The notes under the pieces are model-generated. The model saw only the letters and a program-made list of their open reading frames with translations. It ran no database searches and was not told the origin of the DNA. Source: Arachidicoccus sp. BS20 (lineage in GTDB: Bacteria > Bacteroidota > Bacteroidia > Chitinophagales > Chitinophagaceae). Taken from it: a DNA stretch of 64,000 nucleotides. Each line of letters opens with the position of its first letter. Within the stretch, counting starts at the first letter, position 1. The stretch is taken from assembly GCF_001659705.1 (NCBI RefSeq), contig NZ_CP015971.1, positions 3,165,029 through 3,229,028 on the forward strand, given 5' to 3'. The position numbers were made by a program, and so were the translations under genes. This document shows, piece by piece, positions 1 to 8,510 of the stretch.

Positions 1-2
1 AG

Positions 3-1112
3 ACAGCCGTTCAGTCAAATGGGGGCTTGGATTTCGGGCTTTTAAATGAACGAATTTCCGGTAGCTTTGATTATTATGTCAAAACTGCTAAAAACTTTTT
101 GTTCCACCAGCCTTTGCCGGCATTTCTCGTAGGCGGACCAAATGATTACGGAGACGCGACCGCGGTAATTTCCGCACCTTATGTTAATGCGGGTAATATT
201 CGCAACACGGGATTTGATATTAGTATCAACAGCAAGAATATTATGCATAAAGATTTCCAATGGAATACACTTCTCACATTCTCTCATTACAATAATAAAG
301 TAATGTCGTTGAATGGTGCACCTGCTATCAACCAGTCCCTGACTTTGGCTTATGTAACCTTGTCTAATATTACAAAAACAGTAGTAGGTATGCCGGTAGG
401 CGAGTTTTATGGTTATAAAGTAAAAGGTATTATTAATTCGGAATCGGACTTACAATACTTGGCTGCACACCCACAAAATGTTACGGGTACGGCGCAAGTA
501 GTTACCAGTGACCGTACAAATCCTAACCATGTTTGGTATGGAGACCTTGAATATCAGGGCAATAATGACGGAGCACCCAATACGCAATATGCTTTGGGAA
601 GTCCTAACCCCGATTTTACGTACGGATTGACCAATACATTTGATTACAAAGATTTTGAACTGAGCGTATTTCTCTACGGCTCCCAAGGAGGGAAAATACT
701 GAATGCTTTGGCAGTAAGAACAATGGGTTTATCGGATTTATATTTGAATCAGTCTGCATCCGCCGCCAATTTTTGGACACCGCAAAATACGCATACAGAT
801 GTTCCTGCACCTTATCCGGGACTCGGTAATGCCAATCTTGTAATGTCTGACAGATGGCTGGAAAGTGCATCATTCCTGCGATTCCAAAATGTACGTTTAG
901 GATATAATCTTCCGAACAACTGGGCAAAGCGCATAGCCATGAAAAGTTTGAAAGCGTATATAAGTGCTCAAAATTTATTTGTGATTACAGGTTATTCAGG
1001 TCTTGACCCTGAAGTAGGATCTCACAATCAGGACCCGACCATGCAGAATATTGATTTGGGTAGATATCCTTCGCCGAGAGTGTTCACATTTGGTATTAAT
1101 GCACAGTTTTAA
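3..1112 (+). CDS. SusC/RagA-type TonB-dependent receptor, C-terminal part (5' end outside window)
   Basis: The frame is open from the window edge, so this is the last ~369 residues of a much longer outer-membrane receptor (whole proteins are about 1000 residues). The motif G-L-D-F-G-L-L-N-x-R near the start and the terminal barrel strand ending Y-P-S-P-R-V-F-T-F-G-I-N-A-Q-F, with a final Phe, are typical of the SusC barrel. SusC proteins pull oligosaccharides through the outer membrane using TonB energy, with SusD as a lid. It is the first visible gene of a polysaccharide utilisation operon; SusD follows after 111 bases that contain a structured leader element. The substrate is not readable from this piece; the GH26 gene downstream suggests mannan. 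Confidence 0.93.
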   Translation, partial: TAVQSNGGLDFGLLNERISGSFDYYVKTAKNFLFHQPLPAFLVGGPNDYGDATAVISAPYVNAGNIRNTGFDISINSKNIMHKDFQWNTLLTFSHYNNKVMSLNGAPAINQSLTLAYVTLSNITKTVVGMPVGEFYGYKVKGIINSESDLQYLAAHPQNVTGTAQVVTSDRTNPNHVWYGDLEYQGNNDGAPNTQYALGSPNPDFTYGLTNTFDYKDFELSVFLYGSQGGKILNALAVRTMGLSDLYLNQSASAANFWTPQNTHTDVPAPYPGLGNANLVMSDRWLESASFLRFQNVRLGYNLPNNWAKRIAMKSLKAYISAQNLFVITGYSGLDPEVGSHNQDPTMQNIDLGRYPSPRVFTFGINAQF

Positions 1113-1132
1113 TTTTTATAACTAATAATATT

Positions 1133-1226
1133 ATGAAATGAGCCATAAAAATCTTGCATACAAAAGCGATGATGATTTTGGCAAATTCCATTTGGCAATT
1201 CAAAAAACATAAAAAATATACAGATG
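1133..1226 (+). promoter_or_regulatory. Repeated structured leader, copy A (susC-susD gap)
   Basis: This is the first of three related intergenic elements (others at 2900-2993 and, on the minus strand, 12783-12898). Shared blocks are ATGAAATGAGCCATAA, AGCGATGAT, TTTTGGC, AATTCCAT and ACAGATGAA. GCCA (1142-1145) can pair with TGGC (1179-1182). CATTTG (1189-1194) can pair, with one G-U wobble, with CAGATG (1221-1226), which contains the susD start codon; the A-rich loop between holds the ribosome-binding region. Role is inferred: translational control or mRNA processing inside the operon. A degenerate repeat of mobile origin is the alternative. Confidence 0.6.
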
Positions 1227-2882
1227 AAGCTACAAATAAAAAATATTGCAAGTCTTGCATTGATTACAAGTTGGCTTTTAGCAGGATGCAGCAAAAGCTT
1301 TTTTGACCGCGTACCGGGAACTTCTGTTACAACAGGTTCTTATTATCAGACTGCGGACCAATTGGCTGCAGCCACTACTCCTCTATACGGTACGCCATGG
1401 TTTGGTTGGAACAACAAATGTGGTTGGTCGCTTACCGAAATTTCAGGTGGTAACCTTCGTTCATGGTCATCCGATGTGGCGCCTTTCGGCACAATGCCGG
1501 TATCATCGGACAATCCTGAATTGCGTACATTGTGGAACTCTCCTTTCACGGTAGTTGCTCAATGCAATGCTTTAATTACCAATATTAGTACTGCCAATAC
1601 TTCTGCTATTGCGCAAAACGCTATCAACAACGCTTTGGGCGAAGCACACCTGATGCGTGCTGTAGCTTACTTTTACTTAGTAAGGTCGTTTGGGAATGTT
1701 CCTTTGATAGAAAACCCATCGGATAATATCGATGATTTTCAAAATGTACCTACACGTTCCATTCCTGACGTATATAAATTTATTGTAAGAGACCTGAAAT
1801 TTGCTGAGGCTAATTGTACGCCAAATGTTGCGGCAACCGGACACGGTTCGAGTGGTTCGGCGTCAGCGATGCTGGCAAAGGTTTATCTGTATATGCAGAA
1901 TTACGATAGTGCAAGAATAGAAGCCGAGAAAGTAATCAATAGTGGCGAATTTTCATTATTGCCAAACTTTGGTGACCTCTTTATTACAAATAATAACAAT
2001 AATAAAGAATCCATTTTGGCAATGCAATGGACACCGCATGGACCGGGGACGGGTTACGATTATGGCAATTCTATACAAGCATCATGGGCGTATAGTAGTT
2101 CCATAACACAAACCGGCGACGGTTACGGCTCTGCTGCGCCAACCATCGATTTGGTTAAAGCTTTTGAAGCAGAAGGAGGAGACACGGTACGCAGGCATTT
2201 TACTATTATGTTGCCGGGAGAGCATTATGCGGAGCTGGATGTAAACAATGGCGGATATACATTGCCGTTAAATGCAAGTTCGCAGGGAACACAGGCGCAA
2301 TGTAAGAAGTATGTTATAGGTGCTCCCGGCGACCCTGACAATAGCTTAGCTCCGCCAATAGCACAAGCCGGCGGGAATAATACCTATATCATGCGCTATG
2401 CAGATATATTGCTGATTGAAGCTGAAGCAATTTTAGGGCAACAGGCAAAACCTGTAACAAGCAAAGGCATTGATACTTCAGCTGCTACTTCCGACCCTAC
2501 AGCTTTGAAATATTACAATATGGTAAGAGCAAGAGCCGGTGCGCCGCAAGTAACGTCGTTTACCTATAAACAATTATTAAATGAAAGAAGACTCGAATTT
2601 GCATTGGAGCAAGATTATTGGTTTGATTTAGGTCGTATAGACGGCTTTAAGGCAACCACTACAAACAATGGAATACAATCTGCACCACATCCTGTGGCGA
2701 GAGCTATCATTGCGCAGCAGGAGAGAGGGACTTATGCAAATAATTATCCTGATAAGTCTGTTCTTTATTCATCAAAAGTTACTTTGACAGATGATAATTT
2801 TTATTGTCTGGTGCCGAGTAATGAGTCGTCTTCTGATCCGCAATTGCTGCAATCTCCTGTTCCTTATGATTTCACATGGTAA
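1224..2882 (+). CDS. SusD/RagB-family outer-membrane lipoprotein
   Basis: A 552-residue surface lipoprotein that binds glycan and acts as the lid of the SusC channel. The signal peptide ends in a lipobox L19-A20-G21-C22. SusD hallmarks are R-x-V-A-Y-F-Y-L-V-R-S-F-G-N-V-P-L-I (residues 145-162), A-D-I-L-L-I-E-A-E-A, Y-N-M-V-R-A-R-A-G and the C-terminal N-E-R-R-L-E-F-A-L-E with W-F-D-L-G-R. The start at 1224 is fixed by the signal peptide and lies in the right arm of leader copy A. It is cotranscribed with susC upstream and a glycan-binding lipoprotein gene downstream, which has its own copy of the leader. Family assignment is firm; the ligand is inferred from neighbours. Confidence 0.96.
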   Translation: MKLQIKNIASLALITSWLLAGCSKSFFDRVPGTSVTTGSYYQTADQLAAATTPLYGTPWFGWNNKCGWSLTEISGGNLRSWSSDVAPFGTMPVSSDNPELRTLWNSPFTVVAQCNALITNISTANTSAIAQNAINNALGEAHLMRAVAYFYLVRSFGNVPLIENPSDNIDDFQNVPTRSIPDVYKFIVRDLKFAEANCTPNVAATGHGSSGSASAMLAKVYLYMQNYDSARIEAEKVINSGEFSLLPNFGDLFITNNNNNKESILAMQWTPHGPGTGYDYGNSIQASWAYSSSITQTGDGYGSAAPTIDLVKAFEAEGGDTVRRHFTIMLPGEHYAELDVNNGGYTLPLNASSQGTQAQCKKYVIGAPGDPDNSLAPPIAQAGGNNTYIMRYADILLIEAEAILGQQAKPVTSKGIDTSAATSDPTALKYYNMVRARAGAPQVTSFTYKQLLNERRLEFALEQDYWFDLGRIDGFKATTTNNGIQSAPHPVARAIIAQQERGTYANNYPDKSVLYSSKVTLTDDNFYCLVPSNESSSDPQLLQSPVPYDFTW

Positions 2883-2899
2883 ACGATAAAACTTATAAA

Positions 2900-2993
2900 A
2901 TGAAATGAGCCATAAGAACTTTGAATATCTAAAGCGATGATTATTTTGGCGAATTCCATCTGATAATTAAAAACATTAAAAAGTAAACAGATG
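2900..2993 (+). promoter_or_regulatory. Repeated structured leader, copy B (susD-SGBP gap)
   Basis: Second copy of the leader seen at 1133-1226. GCCA (2909-2912) faces TGGC (2947-2950) with further A-T pairs inside. CATCTG (2957-2962) is perfectly complementary to CAGATG (2988-2993), which includes the ATG of the downstream lipoprotein gene; the A-rich loop (2963-2987) would carry the ribosome-binding region. Its position inside an operon, directly after a stop codon, argues against a promoter role and for action at the RNA level. Confidence 0.6.
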
Positions 2994-4259
2994 AAATATA
3001 AACAATTAATAGGTACCTCGTTTTTGCTGGTTGCAGCATTAATATCCTGTAACAAGAAATACGATTATATGGGCTATACGCCGGGGAAAGGTGCACCTGT
3101 TATTACAAGTGTATATACAATGAATAAAACGGTTTATTACGATACAACCGTAACAACACATCAGTCGTACGACAGCACGGGTAGCCTTACCTCAACGACA
3201 GATACAACGATTGCTAATTCTACCGCAGCTTTTGATTCTGCAACCAGTGTCGGTAGCTTGGGTAATTATTATGTCATTCATGGTTCGAACTTAGGTGCTG
3301 CTACCGGAGTGTATTTCAATGGTACGCAGGCTTATTTCAATCGTTCTTTGGGAACAGATCAAACTATTGTTGTACAGGTTCCCAGCAATACGCCTTATCG
3401 CGCTCCTTTGGCTACCGATACGCTTACGGTAACTACCTTGTACGGAACGGCAAAGTATCATTTCACGGTATTGGCTCCTGCTCCTACGATTAATGCAACA
3501 AATGGAGTTTCCGATTATGACTTTACAGCAGGGGGAATAGATACACTATACGGAGTAGGTTTTGCAAGTACCGATAATTTATTTATCAAGGGAATCAGAA
3601 CTTCCATTGAATCCAATGGTATAATCGATCCAGTGCAGATTGTATCGGTAAATGATTCCATAATGGTGGTAAAATTCCCGCAAACCGATATTACGCAGGG
3701 TAATCTGGTTTTTGCTTATACTCAAACAGACGGAACAAAAGATACGTCAATATCAACAACTGTATTTAACAACATTGATAAGGCTTATCAAATTTTTACT
3801 GATGCTACACAAAATGGTTGGGGAAGTTGGTCTTGGGGTCCATTTAATGTAAGCACTTCAGTATATAAAAGCGGTAGTGCTTCCGGAGCAATGACATTTA
3901 ATGGCGGAGCTTGGTGGATAGATGGATTCAGGCAAGGTGGCGGCGGCACTACTGATGGACTTGCTTACTCATCTGATTGGCAGTATCTATCATTCTGGGT
4001 AAAGGGCGGTGTAATGCAAGAAACATTGTATCTTGAATGGGGTAATTCAGGATTTGCTCAAACTCAGACCAATCCGATAACCGTTCAGCCAAATACATGG
4101 CAATTCTTTAAAATAGCCATTCCTACATTGATGTGGAATTTCGGTTCGACAAACTGGAGCGCTAATAGTTCACAATTGTTAAGTACAGTTGCATTCTTTG
4201 TGCCGGGAAATACGGTAGATGAGACATTTTATTTTGATAATGTAATGCTGATAAAATAA
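2991..4259 (+). CDS. Surface glycan-binding lipoprotein (IPT/TIG-like domains)
   Basis: A 422-residue lipoprotein with lipobox L18-I19-S20 region ending in Cys20. Two IPT/TIG-like beta-sandwich regions (about residues 85-165 and 168-260; for example G-N-Y-Y-V-I-H-G-S-N-L-G and D-T-L-Y-G-V-G-F) precede a C-terminal domain of about 155 residues rich in exposed-type aromatics (G-W-G-S-W-S-W-G-P-F, G-G-A-W-W-I-D-G-F). This matches the surface glycan-binding proteins (SGBP-B/SusE-F position) of polysaccharide loci, where Trp clusters bind sugar chains. It follows susD and ends the operon: a strong terminator comes 32 bases later. It has no catalytic signature. The class is inferred from architecture and position; ligand specificity is unknown. 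Confidence 0.85.
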   Translation: MKYKQLIGTSFLLVAALISCNKKYDYMGYTPGKGAPVITSVYTMNKTVYYDTTVTTHQSYDSTGSLTSTTDTTIANSTAAFDSATSVGSLGNYYVIHGSNLGAATGVYFNGTQAYFNRSLGTDQTIVVQVPSNTPYRAPLATDTLTVTTLYGTAKYHFTVLAPAPTINATNGVSDYDFTAGGIDTLYGVGFASTDNLFIKGIRTSIESNGIIDPVQIVSVNDSIMVVKFPQTDITQGNLVFAYTQTDGTKDTSISTTVFNNIDKAYQIFTDATQNGWGSWSWGPFNVSTSVYKSGSASGAMTFNGGAWWIDGFRQGGGGTTDGLAYSSDWQYLSFWVKGGVMQETLYLEWGNSGFAQTQTNPITVQPNTWQFFKIAIPTLMWNFGSTNWSANSSQLLSTVAFFVPGNTVDETFYFDNVMLIK

Positions 4260-4291
4260 TAGAGTTGCTTATTTGCCTACATAGAAAATAT

Positions 4292-4326
4292 ACTCTGCAA
4301 AGCCATATAAGCTTTGCAGAGTTTTT
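4292..4326 (+). terminator. Rho-independent terminator of the susC-susD-SGBP operon
   Basis: A perfect 12-bp stem, ACTCTGCAAAGC (4292-4303) with GCTTTGCAGAGT (4311-4322), closes a 7-nt loop and is followed by TTTTT. Confidence 0.9.
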
Positions 4327-4368
4327 AATTATCTTACGAAAATTGCGTAAGAACAAAATATTTTCACG

Positions 4369-5508
4369 ATGAGAAAGCAATATATACTCGCGTTTTTTTT
4401 TGTTTTACATATTTCAACCTCATTTGCCCAAAGCAATTTTCCTTCCGATAAAAATGCAACCAAAGAAACCATTCATCTTTATCAAAATTTAAAAAATAGT
4501 TCGTTACGGGGTTTTCTTTTCGGGCATCAAGATGATTTGGCGTATGGTATTCATTGGAAATATCAGAAAGACAGCAGTGATGTAAAAAGCATCACCGGCG
4601 ATTATCCGGGGCTTTTCGGTTGTGATTTAAGCGGACTTGAAAGCGACCATGATAAAGATATTGACGGAAACCCTTTTTCGCTTGTAAAAAGTTGTGTGGA
4701 GTGGGCTTATGCGAAAGGCGGTGTTATTACTTTCAGTTGGCATTCGCCAAGTCCCTTAGGCAATGGCAAAACGGCGTGGGATACCACGCATGGAACGGTG
4801 GAGAGCATTTTGCCCGGCGGCATCAATCATGTCTTATATCAAACTTGGTTGGATAAAGTTGCGGCATTTTTAAATTCTTTGAAAGGTGCGCACGGCGAAG
4901 CAATTCCTATTCTATACAGACCGTTTCATGAGTTTTCCGGCAACTGGTTTTGGTGGTGCGCCAATACTTGCAGCACAGCCGACTTTAAAAAATTGTGGCG
5001 TTATCAAATTCATTATTTGCGCGATATAAAACATTTGCACAATTTGCTCATTGTATATAATCCTTCGGATAATTTTAAAGATGCAAACGGATTTCTCGAA
5101 CGTTACCCCGGAGATGATGTAGTGGATGTGCTGAGCTTGGATTCTTATCAATCAGCAGATGCGGCAACCAGCGATGTGTTTGAAAAGAATTTGGATAATT
5201 GTTTATCCGTAATAGAAAAAATTGCCGGCGACAAAGGAAAACTATTCGCGTTAGCGGAAACCGGTTATGAGCGTATTCCGTACAAAACATGGTGGACGGA
5301 AAAGCTGATGAAAGGCATTAATCAACATAAAATCGCGTATTTGCTTGTGTGGCGAAATGCCGGCGAAATAGGCACTCCGGAGCATCCGCACATTCATTAT
5401 TACGTACCATTTAAAGGCGATATGTCCGCAGAAGATTTTGTAAAATTTTACAAGCAAAAGAATACTTTCTTCTTAAAAGATGCGGCAAAAGAAAATTTAT
5501 ATAAATAA
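4369..5508 (+). CDS. GH26 beta-mannanase (secreted)
   Basis: A 379-residue glycoside hydrolase predicted to cut beta-1,4-mannosidic bonds of mannan or glucomannan. A signal peptide (residues 1-20, ending S-F-A) sends it out of the cytoplasm; no lipobox is seen. GH26 landmarks: G-F-L-F-G-H-Q-D-D (48-56), I-T-F-S-W-H-S-P (120-127), Y-R-P-F-H-E-F-S-G-N-W-F-W-W (183-196) with acid/base Glu188, and F-A-L-A-E-T-G (293-299) with nucleophile Glu297. The loop after F-W-W carries Cys in place of the usual Gly. It begins a second gene run after the susCD terminator: symporter, esterase and GH3 genes follow on the same strand. GH26 also includes lichenases and xylanases; mannanase is the best reading. 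Confidence 0.9.
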   Translation: MRKQYILAFFFVLHISTSFAQSNFPSDKNATKETIHLYQNLKNSSLRGFLFGHQDDLAYGIHWKYQKDSSDVKSITGDYPGLFGCDLSGLESDHDKDIDGNPFSLVKSCVEWAYAKGGVITFSWHSPSPLGNGKTAWDTTHGTVESILPGGINHVLYQTWLDKVAAFLNSLKGAHGEAIPILYRPFHEFSGNWFWWCANTCSTADFKKLWRYQIHYLRDIKHLHNLLIVYNPSDNFKDANGFLERYPGDDVVDVLSLDSYQSADAATSDVFEKNLDNCLSVIEKIAGDKGKLFALAETGYERIPYKTWWTEKLMKGINQHKIAYLLVWRNAGEIGTPEHPHIHYYVPFKGDMSAEDFVKFYKQKNTFFLKDAAKENLYK

Positions 5509-5531
5509 AAAGCATAGGTGTAAAACTCGCA

Positions 5532-7379
5532 GTGAAGTTACAGCTCATAGATATTATTATTATTTTGGCTTATTTGCTCAGCATGCTGGTTATCGGATGG
5601 ACACTGCGCAAGCGTGCGCGGCTGAATAAAGAAAACTATTTGCTCGGCGGAAAATCATTGCCTTGGTATATGCTTGGTTTAAGTAATGCAGGCGATATGT
5701 TTGATATTTCGGGTACGATGTGGCTCGTGAGTCTGTGTTTTGTGTACGGTATGAAAAGCATCTGGATTCCCTGGTTGTGGCCCGTATTTAATCAGGTATT
5801 TATGATGATGTATTTGTCAAAATGGCTGCGCAGGTCAAATGCTACAACAGGCGCGGAATGGCTCGAAACGCGCTTTGGAAAAGAAGGCACGGGCGTTCGC
5901 GCATCGCACAATATTGTAGTTGTATTTGCATTGTTAAGTTGTTTGGGTTTTATGGCTTACGGTTTTGTGGGATTGGGAAAATTTGTGGAAATTTTTGTTC
6001 CTTGGAAGTACGTTGCGCCTTATGTTCCGTTTCATGTTTCAGCGGAATATGTGCCGCATTTTTATGGTGTGGTATTTACTTTGTTCGCCATGTTCTATGC
6101 GGTAATTGGCGGAATGCACAGCATTGTTTTGGGCGATGTTATCAAATATGCAATTATGACTATTGCTTGTGTAAGCGTTGGCGTGATTGCAATGATTCAT
6201 TTAAAAGGACAACAAGTGAATGTGCCGAAAGGTTGGATAAATCCTTTCTTTGGATGGCGCTTAAACCTTGACTGGACGGGCATTACAGCCGATGCAAATA
6301 AAAAAATACAAAGCGACGATTATTCGTTATTCGGTTTGTTTTTTATGATGATGTTGTTCAAAGGCGTATTTGCAAGTCTTGCAGGTCCTGCACCTAACTA
6401 TGATATGCAGAAAATTTTAAGCACGCGCTCGCCCGAAGAGGCAAGCAAGATGAGTGGTTTTGTTTCCATTATTTTAATGCCTGTAAGATATACGCTGGTA
6501 ATAGGTTTAACGGTTTTGGGATTGTTGTATTTCAATCAAATTCATCCGCAAATACAAGGAACAAACGGAACAGATTTTGAAACTATTTTACCCGCAACCA
6601 TTAATACATTTTTACCCGCAGGCTTAATGGGCTTGGTTTTGACGGGATTGTTCGGAGCATTTATGGGAACTTTTTCCGGTACGCTGAATGCCGCGCAGGC
6701 ATACATTGTGAATGATATTTATTTGAAATATATCAACCCGGAAGCGTCAAACAAAAAAATTATTTCTATGAACTACATCGCCGGCGTTGGTGTTGTAATC
6801 ATTGGCATTGGATTGGGCTGTTTTATTAAAGATGTGAATACGATTTTGCAGTGGATTGTGTCTGGCTTGTATGGCGGCTACATTGCATCCAATATGTTGA
6901 AGTGGCATTGGTGGCGTTTCAATGCACGCGGATTTTTTTGGGGAATGCTTGCCGGTATTGTTCCGGCAATTGCACTCGCAGTTTTAAAATCTTTAAATAT
7001 ACTGAAGGGATTGGATTTATATTATTGGATTGTGATTTTCATATTATCTCTGACAGGTTCGATTCTCGGTAGTTACACTGCTCCGCCTACGGATGAAGCG
7101 GTATTGAAATCTTTTTACAAAACCATTCGCCCCTGGGGATTTTGGAAACCTGTTCATCAAAAGGTTGTCGAAGAAGATGCCATGTTTGCGGGCAATAAAA
7201 ACTTTAAACTGAATATGTTCAATGTGGTGCTTGGCATTATTGGACAATTATGTTTAACCATACTGCCGATGTATGTGGTATTGCAGATGAAATTGCCGCT
7301 GCTGATTACAATAACTATTCTTTTAGTTGTCTTATTCATCCTTAAAAAAACCTGGTGGAATAGATTGAATGAATATTAA
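5532..7379 (+). CDS. Sodium:solute symporter (SSS family), probable sugar importer
   Basis: A 615-residue inner-membrane protein with about 14 hydrophobic segments, starting at GTG (5532); the frame begins directly with a membrane helix and no nearby ATG fits. SSS features include the R-x-K-x-x-x-x-Y-L-L-G-G-K-S-L-P-W segment near the N-terminus, S-N-A-G-D-M-F-D-I-S-G-T and T-F-S-G-T-L-N-A-A-Q-A-Y. This branch of the family often sits in polysaccharide loci and imports mono- or disaccharides with Na+. Its place between the GH26 and the esterase gene suggests uptake of mannobiose or a similar product, which is inference. No mannobiose epimerase or GH130 phosphorylase gene is in the window, so the cytoplasmic route is not visible. 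Confidence 0.88.
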   Translation: MKLQLIDIIIILAYLLSMLVIGWTLRKRARLNKENYLLGGKSLPWYMLGLSNAGDMFDISGTMWLVSLCFVYGMKSIWIPWLWPVFNQVFMMMYLSKWLRRSNATTGAEWLETRFGKEGTGVRASHNIVVVFALLSCLGFMAYGFVGLGKFVEIFVPWKYVAPYVPFHVSAEYVPHFYGVVFTLFAMFYAVIGGMHSIVLGDVIKYAIMTIACVSVGVIAMIHLKGQQVNVPKGWINPFFGWRLNLDWTGITADANKKIQSDDYSLFGLFFMMMLFKGVFASLAGPAPNYDMQKILSTRSPEEASKMSGFVSIILMPVRYTLVIGLTVLGLLYFNQIHPQIQGTNGTDFETILPATINTFLPAGLMGLVLTGLFGAFMGTFSGTLNAAQAYIVNDIYLKYINPEASNKKIISMNYIAGVGVVIIGIGLGCFIKDVNTILQWIVSGLYGGYIASNMLKWHWWRFNARGFFWGMLAGIVPAIALAVLKSLNILKGLDLYYWIVIFILSLTGSILGSYTAPPTDEAVLKSFYKTIRPWGFWKPVHQKVVEEDAMFAGNKNFKLNMFNVVLGIIGQLCLTILPMYVVLQMKLPLLITITILLVVLFILKKTWWNRLNEY

Positions 7380-7389
7380 ATGAATGTGA

Positions 7390-8451
7390 ATGAAAAAATT
7401 ACTCGTTTTATTTTTATTGCTGAACCATTTTTGTTTTGCAAAAACTTTTCGTCGATTAAAATTTTTTGATGCTTCCAACAAAGCAATTCACTATGTAGGG
7501 CGAATAGATTGTAGCAATCCTGAGTTGCCGCGCTTCTGGTCGCCGGGCGTTTATTTTTATACAACATTTGTAGGTCCAGACTGTTATGTAGTTTTAAATG
7601 ATGAAGTAAATTACGGTGTTATGCACAATTATATTGAAATAGTTGTGGACGGAAAGCCTCGCCGCATCATGCTTTCAGCGAAAACAGATACGGTTTGGGT
7701 GGCAAAAAATTTATCCAAAGGAAAACATACGTTGCTCGTTTGTAAAGACACGGAGTCCGGCATTGGTTATCTCGAAGTCGTGGGAATTGGTTGTAGAAAA
7801 TTGGTTAACGAAAAAGATAGTTCAAAATATTTAATCGAATATTTCGGCGATTCCATTACGTGCGGCACGAGCAGCGATTTGTCGCAAACGCCTTGCGGTG
7901 CGGGACGCTGGGAAGACCAGCACAATGCGTATATGAGTTACGGTCCAACTGTGGCGCGCGCTTTAAATGCAAGATGGATTATTTCGGCAGTTTCCGGAAT
8001 CGGACTAATACATAGCTGTTGCGGAATGAAAATAACGATGCCGCAGGTGTATGATAAGCTGATGCTGCGCAACGATTCTATCGAATGGAATATGAATAAA
8101 ATGCAGCCTGATGTGGCAACGATTTGTTTGGGGCAGAACGACGGAATCCAAGACTCTACAAAGTTTTGCAGCGCTTATGTGAAGTTTGTAAAAACATTGC
8201 GCAGCAAATACCCGAATACGACTTTTATTTTACTCACAAGCCCGATGGCTGATGAAAATCTGAATAAAGTTTTGCGGAATTATTTATTATCTGTACAAAA
8301 AGAAATCAACAATGAAGGCGATAAAAATGTATATCATTATTTCTTTAAAAAAAGATATTATCATGGTTGCGACGGACATCCCGATGTGGACGAACATCAA
8401 CAAATTGCGGCGGAGTTAGCGCCTTTTATTAAACAAATAAAACATTGGTAA
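7390..8451 (+). CDS. SGNH-hydrolase acetylesterase, CE2-like
   Basis: A 353-residue secreted enzyme: signal peptide (1-17), an N-terminal beta-sandwich region (about 20-135), then an SGNH hydrolase domain with Y-F-G-D-S-I-T-C-G (nucleophile Ser155), a conserved G-Q-N-D block and D-G-H-P near the C-terminus (catalytic His330). This two-domain layout matches carbohydrate esterase family 2, whose members remove O-acetyl groups from glucomannan or xylan. It lies 10 bases after the symporter gene, so the two are likely cotranscribed. With a GH26 nearby the sensible role is deacetylation of mannan. Family CE2 is inferred from domain order; a generic GDSL esterase is the fallback. Confidence 0.82.
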   Translation: MKKLLVLFLLLNHFCFAKTFRRLKFFDASNKAIHYVGRIDCSNPELPRFWSPGVYFYTTFVGPDCYVVLNDEVNYGVMHNYIEIVVDGKPRRIMLSAKTDTVWVAKNLSKGKHTLLVCKDTESGIGYLEVVGIGCRKLVNEKDSSKYLIEYFGDSITCGTSSDLSQTPCGAGRWEDQHNAYMSYGPTVARALNARWIISAVSGIGLIHSCCGMKITMPQVYDKLMLRNDSIEWNMNKMQPDVATICLGQNDGIQDSTKFCSAYVKFVKTLRSKYPNTTFILLTSPMADENLNKVLRNYLLSVQKEINNEGDKNVYHYFFKKRYYHGCDGHPDVDEHQQIAAELAPFIKQIKHW

Positions 8452-8510
8452 ATCATTATTAATCATAAAAATTAAATTATTAATAATTAAACTATAAAAT
8501 TAAATTATAC

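Noticed and set aside
1137-1211. Short frame M-S-H-K-N-L-A-Y-K in leader copy A as a regulatory leader peptide
   Set aside because: The corresponding frame in copy B stops after 11 codons and copy C has no matching start, whereas the hairpins are kept in all three.
5822-6271. Open frame of 149 codons inside the symporter gene
   Set aside because: Overlaps membrane helices of the symporter in another frame; Cys-rich composition typical of a shifted frame.
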